Positions 37,737-49,812 of a stretch of 64,000 nucleotides of DNA are shown here, one piece after another. The DNA lies in NCBI GenBank assembly GCA_022836615.1, contig MU405234.1, positions 1 through 64,000 on the forward strand. Reading direction: 5' to 3'. Each line of letters starts with the position of its first letter. The first letter of the stretch is position 1. This DNA is from Annulohypoxylon bovei var. microspora (lineage: Eukaryota > Ascomycota > Sordariomycetes > Xylariales > Hypoxylaceae). A model generated the notes under the pieces. That model saw only the letters and a list, made by a program, of their open reading frames with translations. It searched no databases and was not told the origin of the DNA. A program made the position numbers and the translations under genes.

Positions 37737-38674
37737 TGTGGGTGGATGACTGTCGAGGTTCTACGGACTACGTAATGATTCTCGTGCCAGCAAGAGAGAT
37801 AGGGAATTAGTACAATTGAATGCAATCTAACACAGGAAAAATGAAGAGTTAGAGGTCCTCCGATAGTGAATCAAAGAAACCTTGATGAAGCTTCTGTCAA
37901 TTCGAAGCTCCCCGGAATTTGGCGAAAGTCAACGGTGTGAAGTTCAATCGATGTGTGTCAGAGTCAGGGACCGCCGCGTGGTTGATTGCGAGATAAGTCG
38001 ATAACGGCTGAATCGCCAAATATTATGTAATCACCGAGTTAGGCACATACTAGCCGAATGCGTGCTTAAAGTGCAAGTGCAACTGGTGCAGGTGCAAATG
38101 AACGTGTACCTTGCTGGCTAGATCCATAAAAAGCTAAGCCCAGAATACATACGTCCCCGCATTGGTCAGCCGATTAGCCTTGCGATATCTAGCTCGGTTC
38201 TAATTGGCTCAGCTTTGAACCCCAGACCCGACAGGCGGAACTTCCCAAAAGGTGGGTACCTGGAACCGGCATCTGCGGCATGTGGTTGAGAAGTTGCATC
38301 TCGTGGACTTATTGACCATCCTTTATTGCCATCACCTGCTCAAGTGTATGTACTATTCAACTGCATATTCAACTGCATATTGATGCCCACATACATACTT
38401 ATTAGCTACTCTAGGTAGGTAAACGTACGATTTTTCATTAATCCTAGTACATATTTGTTGTTTCAGAGCCTAGTCTTATTATGTTGCTTCTTAAGAAGTC
38501 TTTGTTGTCAAAATCAAAAGACAACTTATGCGATTTTAGGTACAGATGAAATCATAGCATTGATTATTCAACCCCCCTTTCTAGGAGATAACCACCACGC
38601 CGTTAATAGAGGGTAAAATTTGATGTATACCACCGCCGTCTATAGAACCGTGCTTAAACGCCATACCCAGGTAT
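37737..38674. other. Gene-free region (about 0.9 kb)
   Basis: Upstream of the transporter gene and downstream of the DUF2985-like gene. It has a CAACTGCATATT direct repeat at about 38359-38382 and a GTGCAA-rich patch at 38070-38100. No gene seen. Confidence 0.5.
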
Positions 38675-39820
38675 TCAAACACAGAATGCCTGTCTCTCAT
38701 TATCAGTCCCGATGCTAGGCTGGTCGGATTGTCTGAATAATTTCTTCTCCTTCTTGCTCCTCGCCTTCTCCTTCTCTGCTTCAGGGTCCTTGTCTTTGAT
38801 ATTGTTGTAATGAGGGATGCCCAACTCCCTATCTCGTGTCAAACGTGCCATATCTCTCTTGGTTAGAGGAATTCCCTCGATAGCCTTGACGTGTTTGCCT
38901 TCTATGCCCATTAAGATGCCAGCAGTAGCAGATGCTATGCACGCAAGACAAACAAAAAGACCCGTCGACCAGCTGGGTCGGTCATATCGATTTAAAGCCC
39001 ACATGAACCCCGACAACACACATTGTAGGAACGTGTTCAAGACGTTAAAATAGATAACAAAATCCATCTTCCATAACTTAGTCGGAGGCGCCCTGATGCC
39101 TGTCGGCGGAGTATCTGATATAGTTTCAAGGGGGTATGGAACACTTTCGACGGTATAGTTTGCTGTAGTCTCTTCGACATTCTTCGGTCCAAGGGCAATG
39201 GGTAGTTGATCGGAGCCCGCAAGACGAAACCAGCCGCGATGAATTCCCGCGAGCGTCCGTAGAGCTTTCTGATCTCCGCAAATGCGATATTGTAGTAGGA
39301 AGTACCAGTCACGGAATCGCCATGGTGCGAGGCCAAAGCCAGTTACACAGAACAGCGCGTTCAGGATTTGTGAGTCTATCTCAATCCATATTCGGCGGGG
39401 CGAGTCGATGTGGTTGCAGTCTTTAATGCCGTCGACCCAACACATTTCCGGTCCCGCGTTGCACAACAGGAGGAAGAGCATACCACCCCAAGCTATGACG
39501 TTGAGCGAGTAGATGACGAGGAAGAAGCCGAAACCAGTGTTGTAGAAGTTCCAGAGGTCCACCAGCCCCATCCGGATCTGTTCTTTCATGGGATATTTTG
39601 GTGGGAAATGGTATCCATTCGCATATTCTCGCATCTGGACATCCATCGCGGCCATGTTCGAAGCGAGAGCAGCACCTACTCCTTCCTGCGGCTGATTTTG
39701 GGAAATCGGCATTCGTTTGTTTAGAGAATCATTCTGCTCGGTTGCTGTCGAGACTGTCGTGGCCCGTTCAACACTGTCATCTTGACCATCTTTGGAATTT
39801 CTCGGCGAATCTAGTGCCAT
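38675..39820 (-). CDS. DUF2985-like integral membrane protein
   Basis: A single-exon protein of 381 residues. The first 85 residues are polar and probably cytosolic. Membrane spans follow at roughly 95-125 (GFFLVIYSLNVIAWGGMLF), 155-170 (ILNALFCVTGFGLAPWRFRD), 250-275 (FNVLNTFLQCVLSGFMWAL) and 285-305. The motif GFGLAPWRFRDWY and the CNHIDSPRRIWIEIDSQ stretch match my memory of the fungal DUF2985 family, which has no known biochemical role. The tail is Lys/Glu-rich (EAEKEKARSKKEKK), perhaps a coiled coil or membrane-near basic patch. The start ATG at 39820 is supported by the long frame and by the lack of an earlier in-frame Met nearby. Confidence 0.85.
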   Translation of the reverse strand: MALDSPRNSKDGQDDSVERATTVSTATEQNDSLNKRMPISQNQPQEGVGAALASNMAAMDVQMREYANGYHFPPKYPMKEQIRMGLVDLWNFYNTGFGFFLVIYSLNVIAWGGMLFLLLCNAGPEMCWVDGIKDCNHIDSPRRIWIEIDSQILNALFCVTGFGLAPWRFRDWYFLLQYRICGDQKALRTLAGIHRGWFRLAGSDQLPIALGPKNVEETTANYTVESVPYPLETISDTPPTGIRAPPTKLWKMDFVIYFNVLNTFLQCVLSGFMWALNRYDRPSWSTGLFVCLACIASATAGILMGIEGKHVKAIEGIPLTKRDMARLTRDRELGIPHYNNIKDKDPEAEKEKARSKKEKKLFRQSDQPSIGTDNERQAFCV

Positions 39821-41361
39821 CTCAAGATGACGTGATGACGTCTTTGTTAATTTCGGAGACCGATAATTCGCGTAACTTTCGCTTTCGAATCGTTTGGGTA
39901 TGATGTCGGAATCAGGATAGCAACAAAGCGTGACGGGTTTTAGTCGGGGGGTTGGCGAAACGATGTCAGCTGCGCGAGAGTAACGTAAAATGAGGATCCA
40001 GTAGCAACCACGAGGGTTAAATTATTTGGGCTACGATAGCGGGTCTAGACCGTCCATAGCATAACAAGGGAAAGTAAATAACAGTAATGACAATTGACGA
40101 CAACAATGTATGTACGGAATAGAAGAAACAATAAAATGATTAGGTACTTAGGTAAACCGGCAGGAGGCGAATGAATAATTAAAAACGTCAAAGGTGGCAC
40201 AACAGGATTTCGAGGTAGTACGAATACGTCGTATAGACTTCGTAGGTGCGTAGCAAAATTGCAGCGGGTTTCCTTGGCATAGGACTTAAAGGGGGTTTTT
40301 AGTGGTTGCAGTCTTTACTTCATTCGCATCAATACCGCCAAGTCAACATATGCCATAATAAAATATCCATGTACCTTTCTTTTTGGGGGGCGAAGCGCCT
40401 GCCGCAGATAAGACTAGGTAGATAATTGTGACAGGGCAGGATGGCTTCCTTCTCTAGGTCAGGTACGATCCTGCGTTTGTTCTCGCCTACACGTATAATA
40501 TATTTACGTAGCTCTATTCTATTCAACCATGAATCCTAAAGTTCATTATAATCGAAATGCGAAGTCCTCAAACCTTCATGTCAAGACAAACATTGAATGC
40601 GTCATGAGGTGTATGTACCTAGGTACTTACTATAGGTATGCATTCGATGATATGCGCATAGTCTTTTCAAGAGTTCTAGATCCCATACTAGCTACCTACT
40701 AGGGTAAGGATCTGCGTCTCTAAAGTCACATAGCTAAATTTGATAGTGGTTATGGCCGAGCACCTAAATATGCATGCGAAGTTCGCATTGTTGAGCGAGA
40801 GCGACATTCAATATTATGCGATCGAAAATACATAAGTAAGCAGATGCTGCAGAATCCCGAATATTGGGAGCTCGACTTCTGACGAACTGACAAACTGACA
40901 ATTGGTTGTCTCTAATCCAATAGGATATTGCTCTACACTGTATGATGTTAGGCATACCCTCACGAACTAGGAGACTGAAGACTGAAGCAAACCCTTCATG
41001 ATACCTACCTAGGCAGGTACCTACTCACTTACATGTACATGAATTCTCTTGTGTTAAAGATGTTAAATACTTATACCATCATTTTCTTATATGATTGTTA
41101 AGTGGCAGAACCTGGAAAGATTCAGTATTTGAATGGATCTTGGAACGTTTAAATCTTAATACTGAGGTACCTTTGATAGAAATGATAGGTACATCTTACA
41201 TAATTAGAAAACTTTATTTAACCATACTTTTACCAACTGCCATTTTACACCGCTTTTATTCACATTATTCTTGCCAAAATGGCAAAAGGGTCCTCATTTT
41301 TGACTTAAAGATTTTCGTACAACTACATTCTTTACATTGTCAAGATAGTAAAGGATTCAGG
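39821..41361. other. Gene-free region (about 1.5 kb)
   Basis: This lies between the divergent starts of the DUF2985-like gene and SEN15. It holds one TACCTAGGTA palindrome at 40616 and AT-rich spans. The frame upstream of SEN15 stays open back to 41095 but is AT-rich and unlike the family; I leave it out. Confidence 0.5.
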
Positions 41362-41796
41362 ATGATCGAGAAAAATTACGTCGAACACCTTGCGGCCTCC
41401 GTGCTTGACAATCTTCGGTATCAACATGACTGGACTGAACTACAAATCTTGACTCATTCCCCCGTGGATAACTCACCTCTACCTAGACCTATGATCACGG
41501 GGCTCCCTCCTCGTCAACTATATTTACACCCGGATGACCAGATTGAGATGCTGAAATCCAACCTGAATCTGGCGGAGCGTATTCCAGAGAGGCCCGTTGT
41601 TGAATGGGTATTACCAACTCACCTGGTCGAGAAATGGACACTCAGGGCGTTTGCAAGTGTTTTCGATTCCATGCCGCCACAACCCTCAACAGGTCTGGAT
41701 CGCGTCAAGAGAGTATTGCTTGCTACGGTACACGATGATTCCACCGTCGTTTACTATATCATGCACGATGGTATTGTTAAACCTCGGCAGAACTAG
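41362..41796 (+). CDS. SEN15: tRNA-splicing endonuclease subunit Sen15
   Basis: A small non-catalytic subunit of the four-part tRNA intron endonuclease (Sen2/15/34/54), which cuts introns from pre-tRNAs. From the ATG at 41362 it has 144 residues. The family core is clear: VEHLAASVLDNLRYQHDW at about 6-23, then LPRPMITGLPPRQLYLHPDD, then VEWVLPTHLVEKWTLRAFA and a C-terminal beta strand pair ending VVYYIMHDG. Sen15 lacks the catalytic triad of Sen2 and Sen34, as expected. Fungal Sen15 is often slightly longer at its N-terminus, so a short upstream exon ending before the CAG at 41359-41361 is possible; I could not find one. It is convergent with the dehydrogenase, with only 68 bp between stop codons. 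Confidence 0.85.
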   Translation: MIEKNYVEHLAASVLDNLRYQHDWTELQILTHSPVDNSPLPRPMITGLPPRQLYLHPDDQIEMLKSNLNLAERIPERPVVEWVLPTHLVEKWTLRAFASVFDSMPPQPSTGLDRVKRVLLATVHDDSTVVYYIMHDGIVKPRQN

Positions 41797-41864
41797 ACCC
41801 ATCATCTGACGGCTCTATCTCATTCAACAAGACAACCTACCTAAGTAGTTTCACTATCTTCTAG

Positions 41865-43270
41865 CTATGGCTTGAAAACTACCTTTTGCACCTGCATCTT
41901 GTCGAACAGGTCATATCCCGATACAGCCATAGATAGTGGCATAATTTTCTCGAACATGAACCTACGAGAAGTTAATGGCCACCGAGGACTTGTCCGCTAG
42001 TTGTACTCGAGAGTTAACTTACCCAAACCGATGCTGGTTCTTAGCTAGGACTTTAAGTGCATCGGCAAATATTGAACGAACTGGGCACCTCCCCATTTGT
42101 AACCTCACATTTTTGCTATATAAATGTCAGCCAAGGAAACCCGAGACGGGTGATAGGATGCCACGTACTTGTACCCTTCAGTACCACTAAATGGGACCTG
42201 AATGATCATTAGCGGTCGTACGTATAATGATACATCTCGAAAATTCGCTCACCTCGGCATTATGAACGCCAATGCTGCTTATGAAGCCAAAAGGCCTCAG
42301 CACATCGAATGCTGTTCTTAGAGCGGGGCTCAAACCGACCACCTCAATGACCGCATCAGCTCCTCTGCCGTCTGTGACTTCTTTGATTCGAGCAATCATG
42401 GCCTCCCTGTCCTTCGCGAAGTTAAGGGGCTCTGCCCCCAGGCTTTTTGCGAGTTCGAGGCGACTATCGATACTATCAATCGCAAATAGATGTTTTGGTT
42501 TATACTCAAGTGCCGAGACTATTGCGCACAGCCCTACCGGCCCGCAGCCGATGACGACGACTGTGGCTTCGGAAGGATCTAGCGAGCTGAGGGCGTTGAA
42601 GGCGTTTCTAGCGCCAAAGAAGCCAGTGGGAAATATATCCGCCATTAGAACCAGGGCATTGTCGTCGATCTCAGGCGGTGCCTTCATAACCGTACCGTCT
42701 GCAAGGGGTACGCGTACAAAGTCGGCCTGGGCACCGTCAAGCTTCTCAGAGCCAAACAATAAACTGTGATCGCATCGAGACGAATACCCATTCTTGCAGT
42801 AGAAACAATTCATGCTGAAGGATACATCAACAAATAGCTCTAGCCACGTACGAGATACGGAGAATCTCACCAAGAGACCGTGAAGGGTGATACAACCTTG
42901 TCCCCAATCTTGACGGTCTGGACATCATTCCCCGCGGCTACTACCGTACCAGCAAACTCGTGGCCCATAATAAAGCCTGGGTTGGAGGGCTGATGGCCTC
43001 GGAAAGTGTGAAGTTCACTAAGGGGTTTGAGATATTAGAGGACCAGCGAAGCGGCAGAGGCAATGAGCTACACGACGCTTACGATCCACAGAGAGCAGTT
43101 GCATCAACCTTGACTATAATGTCCCCATCGTGCTGTACTGTATTTGCGCGTTAGTCGAAGTACTCGTGCTATGGTGAGAGAGAAGGGGGTTCTAGGCTTA
43201 ATTCACTCTTCGGTACTGGTCTTTGCTGAAGCGAAACCTTGTATGGGCCGTCGAACACGACCGCATTCAT
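41865..43270 (-). CDS. Zinc-dependent MDR alcohol dehydrogenase-like gene with a one-base frameshift
   Basis: A medium-chain dehydrogenase of the GroES-like/zinc ADH type; it would oxidise an alcohol or polyol with NAD(P). Seven minus-strand exons: 43207-43270, 43083-43137, 42871-43017, 42253-42814, 42169-42197 (29 nt), 42023-42116 and 41865-41961. Seen: catalytic zinc site C38 (ALCGSELH) and GHE at 58-60; structural zinc C89, C92, C95, C103; NAD loop VIGCGPVGLCA. In the sixth exon the family sequence MGRCPVRSIFAD is in one frame and ALKVLAKNQHRFG in the next; one extra base at the GG pair opposite 42060-42061 parts them. As written, the frame stops at 42053-42055 after about 306 residues instead of about 348. 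Either a true mutation (pseudogene or shortened protein) or a sequencing error; the otherwise intact sites and splice signals favour an error or a very recent event. Confidence 0.8.
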
Positions 43271-43974
43271 TGTAAGCGGTAGCTCCATGGTGGTACACCT
43301 TGACTCTCGACAATACAGAATAATCTAGAGCCTATGACTAGGTATTCAACTTTGCCGTTCCCTTATTCAAGCGTCTTAGATACGCAACTACGTAGCTGAG
43401 GTCGTTCCCGTTGATACTGGCTCGTTTTGTTTCTCGGCCACCTACGACACGCCGATGTCACTAGTCATTATGGTCAAATGAATGCGGGGGAACATTGAAT
43501 CGTGCTATGTGGAGTGGGGTAGCCCATAGTTCTTTCATACGAGATCTATCACACGTAATAGATACCTATTTGTAGTATATTGTTGTCATGAGAGAAGTAG
43601 TATAGTATTGAAGAGTCTTCAATGTTCTCGTCAATTTACTACATGTATTCCATACTATCTTACTAACATCTCTACATGTTGGATAGTCGGGGCTTGCCAT
43701 CTTGCCAGGCTTCGTGAATAAGGTACTTACTTACCTATTAAGAACCAGTGCGGGCTCAACAAACTCAAGCCCTGTGCTATACTTGTACCATCTACCTGGT
43801 ACGGAATATATTGGATAGATTTCCGTAGGCGTGTAGTAGCCGACTTAGCACTTAGACAGGTTTGGTGACACAGCGACCTGATTAGTAGTTCCAACGAGTG
43901 GCACGATCGTGTGCACGCGGGACGTTACCAAGATCAAGTTACCTGTGACTAACACATGTGGCGCGGACCGGTCG

Positions 43975-44257
43975 CTATCCCCACGACCGCCAGACATGGG
44001 TCCAAAAAGCATCCACTGAAATCAGCCTTTCTAGCCAATTAAAAGACAGTTTACGAGAAACTAAACATGGTATAAAGTAATTAACCAATCACATTCAACG
44101 TTTATGCTTTCCCCATGTCCTTCATGAAGTGAAGGCTTTAACCTTTTAAGGAAAATCGATAAGGAATTACAAGGTTAAAATTTGATTTTTAATTGGCCGA
44201 CACAAGTGTTTTTTAGTGGATGCTTTTTGGACCCATGTCTGGCGGTCGTGGGGATAG
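43975..44257. mobile_element. MITE 2: 283-bp non-autonomous element with 43-bp perfect terminal repeats
   Basis: Positions 43975-44017 (starting CTATCCCCACGACCGCC) are the exact reverse complement of 44215-44257. Further inward, GCCAATTAAAA on the left pairs with TTTTAATTGGC on the right at a slight offset. TA stands just inside each outer base (43976-43977 and 44255-44256), fitting a TA target duplication with an element starting TCCCCAC. No open frame inside. The ends are unrelated to MITE 1, apart from a shared GGGTCC, so it belongs to another family. The perfect ends suggest recent movement. Confidence 0.85.
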
Positions 44258-45867
44258 TCTGTCTCTAAGTGGAGAAGATGAACCAGAAACGTGAATTAGG
44301 GATATGTACTGTCCTGCGGTGCAATAATGCTGCTTCCAGCACATGCACTCGTCTCCACGTGTTTAGAGACGATGTGTCAAGCAAGCACTTTTCAGCTCGT
44401 TCTCGTTTTTCCTATCGAGGTTGACACCAGCCAAAACGGGGCATTACCTAGGTATCTTACATACATCGTACTTTTCCCCTGTCCAACGGAATACGGGATT
44501 ACTCGCTCGGAACTGCCGAGGTCGTCGATCCCAGGGTCTTGCTAGATCAAGCATAGAGCGTCAGGCTCCGGTTCCCGAAAAGACTACTATTATGTATGTA
44601 TGTACCTTTAGCATCGCTAGAGGTATGTGCTGCGTGCGTGATTTAGGATGTGATTATCGCAGGACGCCACTTTCTCAGATTCCTTGCAAGAATGGCAGAA
44701 TGATCAAGCTACTGATTATTAGGTACGGGACCCGAAAGCATGTAACCTACAGCACATAATATGTTATCCGCCCGTTGGCGTTTGTTGGCGTGTGCACGTA
44801 GTTTATCAGTCAGGTGGTTGGTTCGCGTAAGGGTAATACAGAAGAATTGGTCCTACCTTTTAACCGATCTAATTGGGCCTTACAGAAGACCTGTGTTAGT
44901 TAGGTGCGGCTCATAGGAGGCTCAGCGAGGGGGGCCCCAATGCAGGTCAACCGAAGCGGCTGAATGAAGGTTTCAGGGAACCCGAAGCAAGGTTCTCCCA
45001 TGTGTTCCCAACGACGGAAGGGGGACAAAGGGGACGAGGGGGACGAGGGAGGCGACATTTAAGAGAATTAAGAGAACAAATTAGACGACGATTTTAGGTA
45101 CCTACCTAGTGATGTTATAATAATGGCGGCTGCCTTCAGAAACATGATCCGAAGGGAGACCAAACGCCTCTAGGAGATTAACACCACATCATCTTTGTAC
45201 GCTGAGCCGCTCGGCTATTCGGACATCGCCTCCCTTTCTAGTTGCGCGTCCATATATATTTTATAAGCCAACTGCCCAGGTGCTATGTATGTATGTATGC
45301 GCTCGATCGTGTTTGTCTTGGGGTAAGATGGATTTAAACCCATTTAAAATGGGGGATTCAATGCAAATACCCAGACGCCATAAAGTGAATACCCAAGGTG
45401 GCTTTGGGGTCCGCAAACTATGCACCGTCGACGTAACCTCGTTCACGGTAAACTGCAATGGATTACCACATTGAATCGGCCAGCCGCGGACGGCGTGGGA
45501 AAAAAGATTACTCTCCTTCTGGGTCGCGCAGGTCATAGGCTTGATAGGCAACCATTTAAGACCATCGTAAGGTCCAATTACATACATAGAAAAACCGAGC
45601 ACGGGCGATCCTCGTGCTGCCTGCCGGCTCTAGTGTAGGTAGGCAGGATTATGTGATAGCATTGGAGAAGGAGGATCCCCTCATATGAAAGACGCATGAA
45701 TAATCTGCATGGTGATCCGGTTGTGGAGGATGACGATAGTGCTGATGTTTTATAGACAAGGCCAGTCTACTTTTGTACAATGGGAGACAAACGTTTGGAA
45801 GCTCGCAGCAGATAGATGGACACATGAAACAAACGGCGGGGAATCTTATGAGGCCGTATTAATGGTC

Positions 45868-45915
45868 ATACCAGCATACCAGCATACTAGCATAGTACTA
45901 GCATATCAGCATACC
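45868..45915. repeat. Short imperfect repeat of ATACCAGC / ATACTAGC units
   Basis: About six imperfect units of eight bases, such as ATACCAGC and ATACTAGC, in tandem. Non-coding. Confidence 0.7.
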
Positions 45916-48357
45916 AACCCGTTTCCGTGTTTCTAGTTTCTACCTAGGTAGTTTCTACTATTATCCAATGTAGGTATGTACTTGACTAGGTACAATGTAG
46001 GCGTAGGTAGATGACAACATACTACGGGAATACAGGGGTTGAGGGCATTATGCAGGTGAACGACCATCTGAGGCATATGATTTGCTGGCGACATACATAT
46101 GTATCGAGTAGTAGTAGTAGGCTTTTGGACGTTGTACCGGAACTCCATCTGGCCCTCCCCAGCCTTCTTTCACCCTCCTTCATGTTTCTCACCCCCACAA
46201 AAGTAATCTCTATCTCTCACTCATACGACATCCTCTTCAGGGCGGATTACCCTACCACAACCATCACAATCATCATATTAACCAATCCCTTCCGAGGTCA
46301 TCAGTCGAATAGACCACGGACTCTTTTCGTCGTCATGATATTTCCCCTATGTCCCTTATGTCCCCTCGAATGATCCGTTGGGCATTTCACGATTCTCTTA
46401 CTAATGTATGTATGCCCGGGATTGCGGCCCATCCGTCATCTTGAGTTTGAACCGAAGCCTCAGACTCTCAGAGACTCGGACTAGCGAAAGAGGACTCGAG
46501 CTATGGCATGCTATGTTATGCCGTCGAAGCAGTTCCTCGCAGCTCGCATACACACCTTTTTTGGGCAAGTCGTCTGTGTGAGATGGTATTTCCCATGAGG
46601 CCTCCCACGAAACGTCTCCACAAGAGCGGAAGACCCTGCAACTCAACTCCTCTTTCTGTTACCGGGATCATCAAGACCCAAGATTTATTAAAGTGACCCA
46701 TTTCGCGGTCTACCGAAACGCTCGACGTCCAATATCTTTCTCTGTCTCGGTGATATTTTCTGCTAGAGTAGGGCCTTTTTTTAGTAGAAAATGCGAGAGA
46801 GGGCCGCAACCGTGCCTGACCCAGTGATTCCCCTCCAGCGAGAGGTAGATTAATAAGACAGGGCACAGGGCACAAGGCAATACAGGGCAATACTCTCCGC
46901 ACGCGCATCGCACATCCATGCATCGTTAGGTAGGTACGCCGCCGGGGTTTTGCGGTCAGCGGCTTGCAGATGCGGCTGTATCATCGTGCAATATGTACTA
47001 TCGAGTCCACGTCACGACTAGAAAGGCCAGACCTTACTCCATCCTTCCCGTGCATCCATTCAGAGTAGCTTCTGTATAGTGCTACCGAATCTTGCCAATC
47101 CCACCCTCTTTTGCGTGGGCGGCACGTTGTTAGAGTCTCAAACGCAGATTCGAACAGAGTCAGAGAATATATACTGCGCTCTTTACCTACCATACCTACT
47201 ACTAGGTAAGATACCTAGGTAGGTAGGTATGTACCTAATGTATGTTAATAGCATGTTTATACTCGGAAGCTGGAGAAACACAAAATAATCGGTCGGTGGG
47301 TAATCAAGGTAATGGGTTTAGTTTCTTTTTACTAATACGGGCAGGGCAGTACGGGTTCTTCCAACTATCCCCGTGGAGATTCACTAGGTAGGTATTTCTT
47401 TTTACCCCAAGTAATTTATCTCGGTGAATTCTGGAAGCTTATTAGTCTCCATAGAATCGGTTGTGCCGCATGCTCGCACTATTGTACTATGTATTATGTT
47501 AACGAGATATATTGTGCGAAGAATCCCCGCCTCTCTTTTCACTTCCCATTCCCCCCCTCGAAATCGCTTCGGATATCTTATTCTATACATATCTCTATTC
47601 CGTATTCGTACGAATATACGGTTATCTGCTGCAACACTTATTTAGTGGATAACCAAGAGCATCTACGCCTCAATATGTCCCCAGATTTACAATGCCTGTA
47701 TAAAATTCTAGTGTATTACGAGGCACGCATGGTTCTCGCTGCCGTTGCTTGCGCCGGCTAGAGTGGCTGAGCAAACAGTGTCGATTACCGATAACCTTCG
47801 CCTCACGATAAGTAGTGAGTGAACGGCGAATAGACGAGTAGAATGTAGTAGACCTCTTTTTGCACTTAAGTTTCACTTTTCCTTTCCTCCCCGATCTATG
47901 AAGCCTTATCATGTTATACTGTATGTAATCAGCCTTCTCGTTCGACCACTACCTTACGGAAGTCGTGTTCAGTGACGTCTGAATAAACGACGACTGGGAG
48001 TGCCACCGACGATATTGGGTCGTTATCTGGGTCGCCGCATGTTTCCAATACTACCTGCTACATAATAGCACCGCATTTGCTCGACCAGTAGCTTAGGTGC
48101 TTCTTTATCCCCGCAAAAAGTCGACCTTTTCGATATCCCATCCTGCCATCTGACACACTCGACATCAATTTCCACTCTCATTCTTACCCTAGCCCCGGTG
48201 GACGCATGCTCGTCGATCAAATTTGGTTGCGTTATCACCTTGTCGCCGGTTTTGCCGTGGTCTTACAGAACCGTAAAAGGGATAGCGCCAAGACCCTGAG
48301 CGATTTGCAAAGAAAAAGTTGGAATACGCACAGGACGTATGGACTTATAAACGTATG

Positions 48358-48362
<5 letters not shown>

Positions 48363-48403
<41 letters not shown>

Positions 48404-48412
48404 GCGTGTACC
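48363..48412. repeat. (TG)n / (TATG)n microsatellite
   Basis: A run of TG dinucleotides followed by TATG units and a second short TG patch. Expected to vary in length between strains. Confidence 0.9.
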
Positions 48413-49747
48413 TACTTTACGGTATGTATGTATGAGAAGTATCGGAAAACAAGGAAAGATAATTGATTTCGTTATTTAGACTGTTGATAATAGTGGGTGG
48501 ATTTTTTTATACACGCATCCTAATACCACGCGTTGGTATACCGCATATAACGCAGATACCACACACAATCCTCTCATCAATTTGTTCTGGGGATCGCAAT
48601 CCGGGGGATTGATGAGGCTTTGTGACATCGCACCATTGAGAGGCGCAAACCAAGATTACTAAAAATTCACTAACGGCGGAGACGGGGATAACCCAGCCTG
48701 GGCCAGGTGGGCGGCAGGTACAAGTTGATTTAGTCTTACATTAGCCCCGAATTAACTTACCTAAAGGTATGTATCTAAGTACATATCTATCTACAAACCG
48801 CAGGAAAGATACCCGATAGAAAGACAGAGATACGAAGATACGAAGGTACGGGCGGTAACTACCACGCTACTACATTGAGGTAAGTACCTAACTTTTTCTA
48901 AAATTTCTCTGGGACCTTCCATGAAATCACTTCTTGGATCATCCACTCGCAGCCGCATTCTTCGCCGCACGCCTCTTCCTTCTTGGTCCGCTTCAACCTC
49001 CTAGCATCAGTGGGGCCTAATGGTACTACTATGTTACAACATCCCCAGACTCATCCCTCAATTGGACATATACACATTTTACCAGACCAAAACTACCTAC
49101 TTCCTACCTGTACACTACCAATTTACGTCTTTACGTACAGTAGCAGGTTAGTTACCTAACCTAGCCTAGGCACCTACATAGTCAATGCCTACCTCTGTAC
49201 ATGTATTCTATTATCTCAATATCTCTCATTTTCTCTCCCAATCTCCCAATCTCTTACATACATACCACACTTGCACTTGCACCTACTTGCACTTGCACTC
49301 TCAACTCTTACTCTCACTTTGTCAATTCCCCCATTCTTGTACATGGGCTGACAGGGCTGGGCTACCTTTACTCTCTTCTCACATCTTCTTTCTCCTCTCT
49401 CTCCTCTTTTCATCTCCCTCTCCAGTTTCCCACAAGGTTGTTCCCCACACCATCTTTTTAGAAAGCGACATGACGGGAGTGACATCGTTTCCACTGACTT
49501 GAATTTTTCCCGTCAGGATTCCATGTTCCCTTTGAGACTTAACCGCACCCCTGCCAAATTTGTCCAAGCAGAAAAAAAGCTTACATAGTATCAACCCCGG
49601 TCTTTATTAAATGCGGGTTTGCCTTTCGGGCCTGCCTATCATACGGCACAATCTGGCAATTTAACTGATCGAAACGATCCCATCGGCTTACCAGCGCCAA
49701 ATCCAGGCCCCAAAGCAACGACCTTCGCTGTCTAGCCTAGCTAGTAC

Positions 49748-49812
49748 CGAGCACCAAGCACCAAGCACCAAGCACCAAGCACCAAGACCAAGACCAAGAC
49801 CAAGACCAAGCA
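49748..49812. repeat. CACCAAG / ACCAAG minisatellite upstream of the C2H2 factor
   Basis: Five units of CACCAAG (7 bp) run straight into about four units of ACCAAG (6 bp). Related ACCAAG/ACCAGG units reappear at about 50025-50057. They lie about 0.9 to 1.2 kb before the C2H2 gene start, in its likely promoter or leader. Confidence 0.9.

Noticed and set aside
41095..41361. Upstream in-frame extension of SEN15
   Set aside because: AT-rich, unlike Sen15 proteins, and the family core starts a few residues after the ATG at 41362.
46516..46923. 135-codon minus-strand frame in the large gene-free stretch
   Set aside because: Odd composition with many Cys and Arg, no motif, overlapped by other chance frames.
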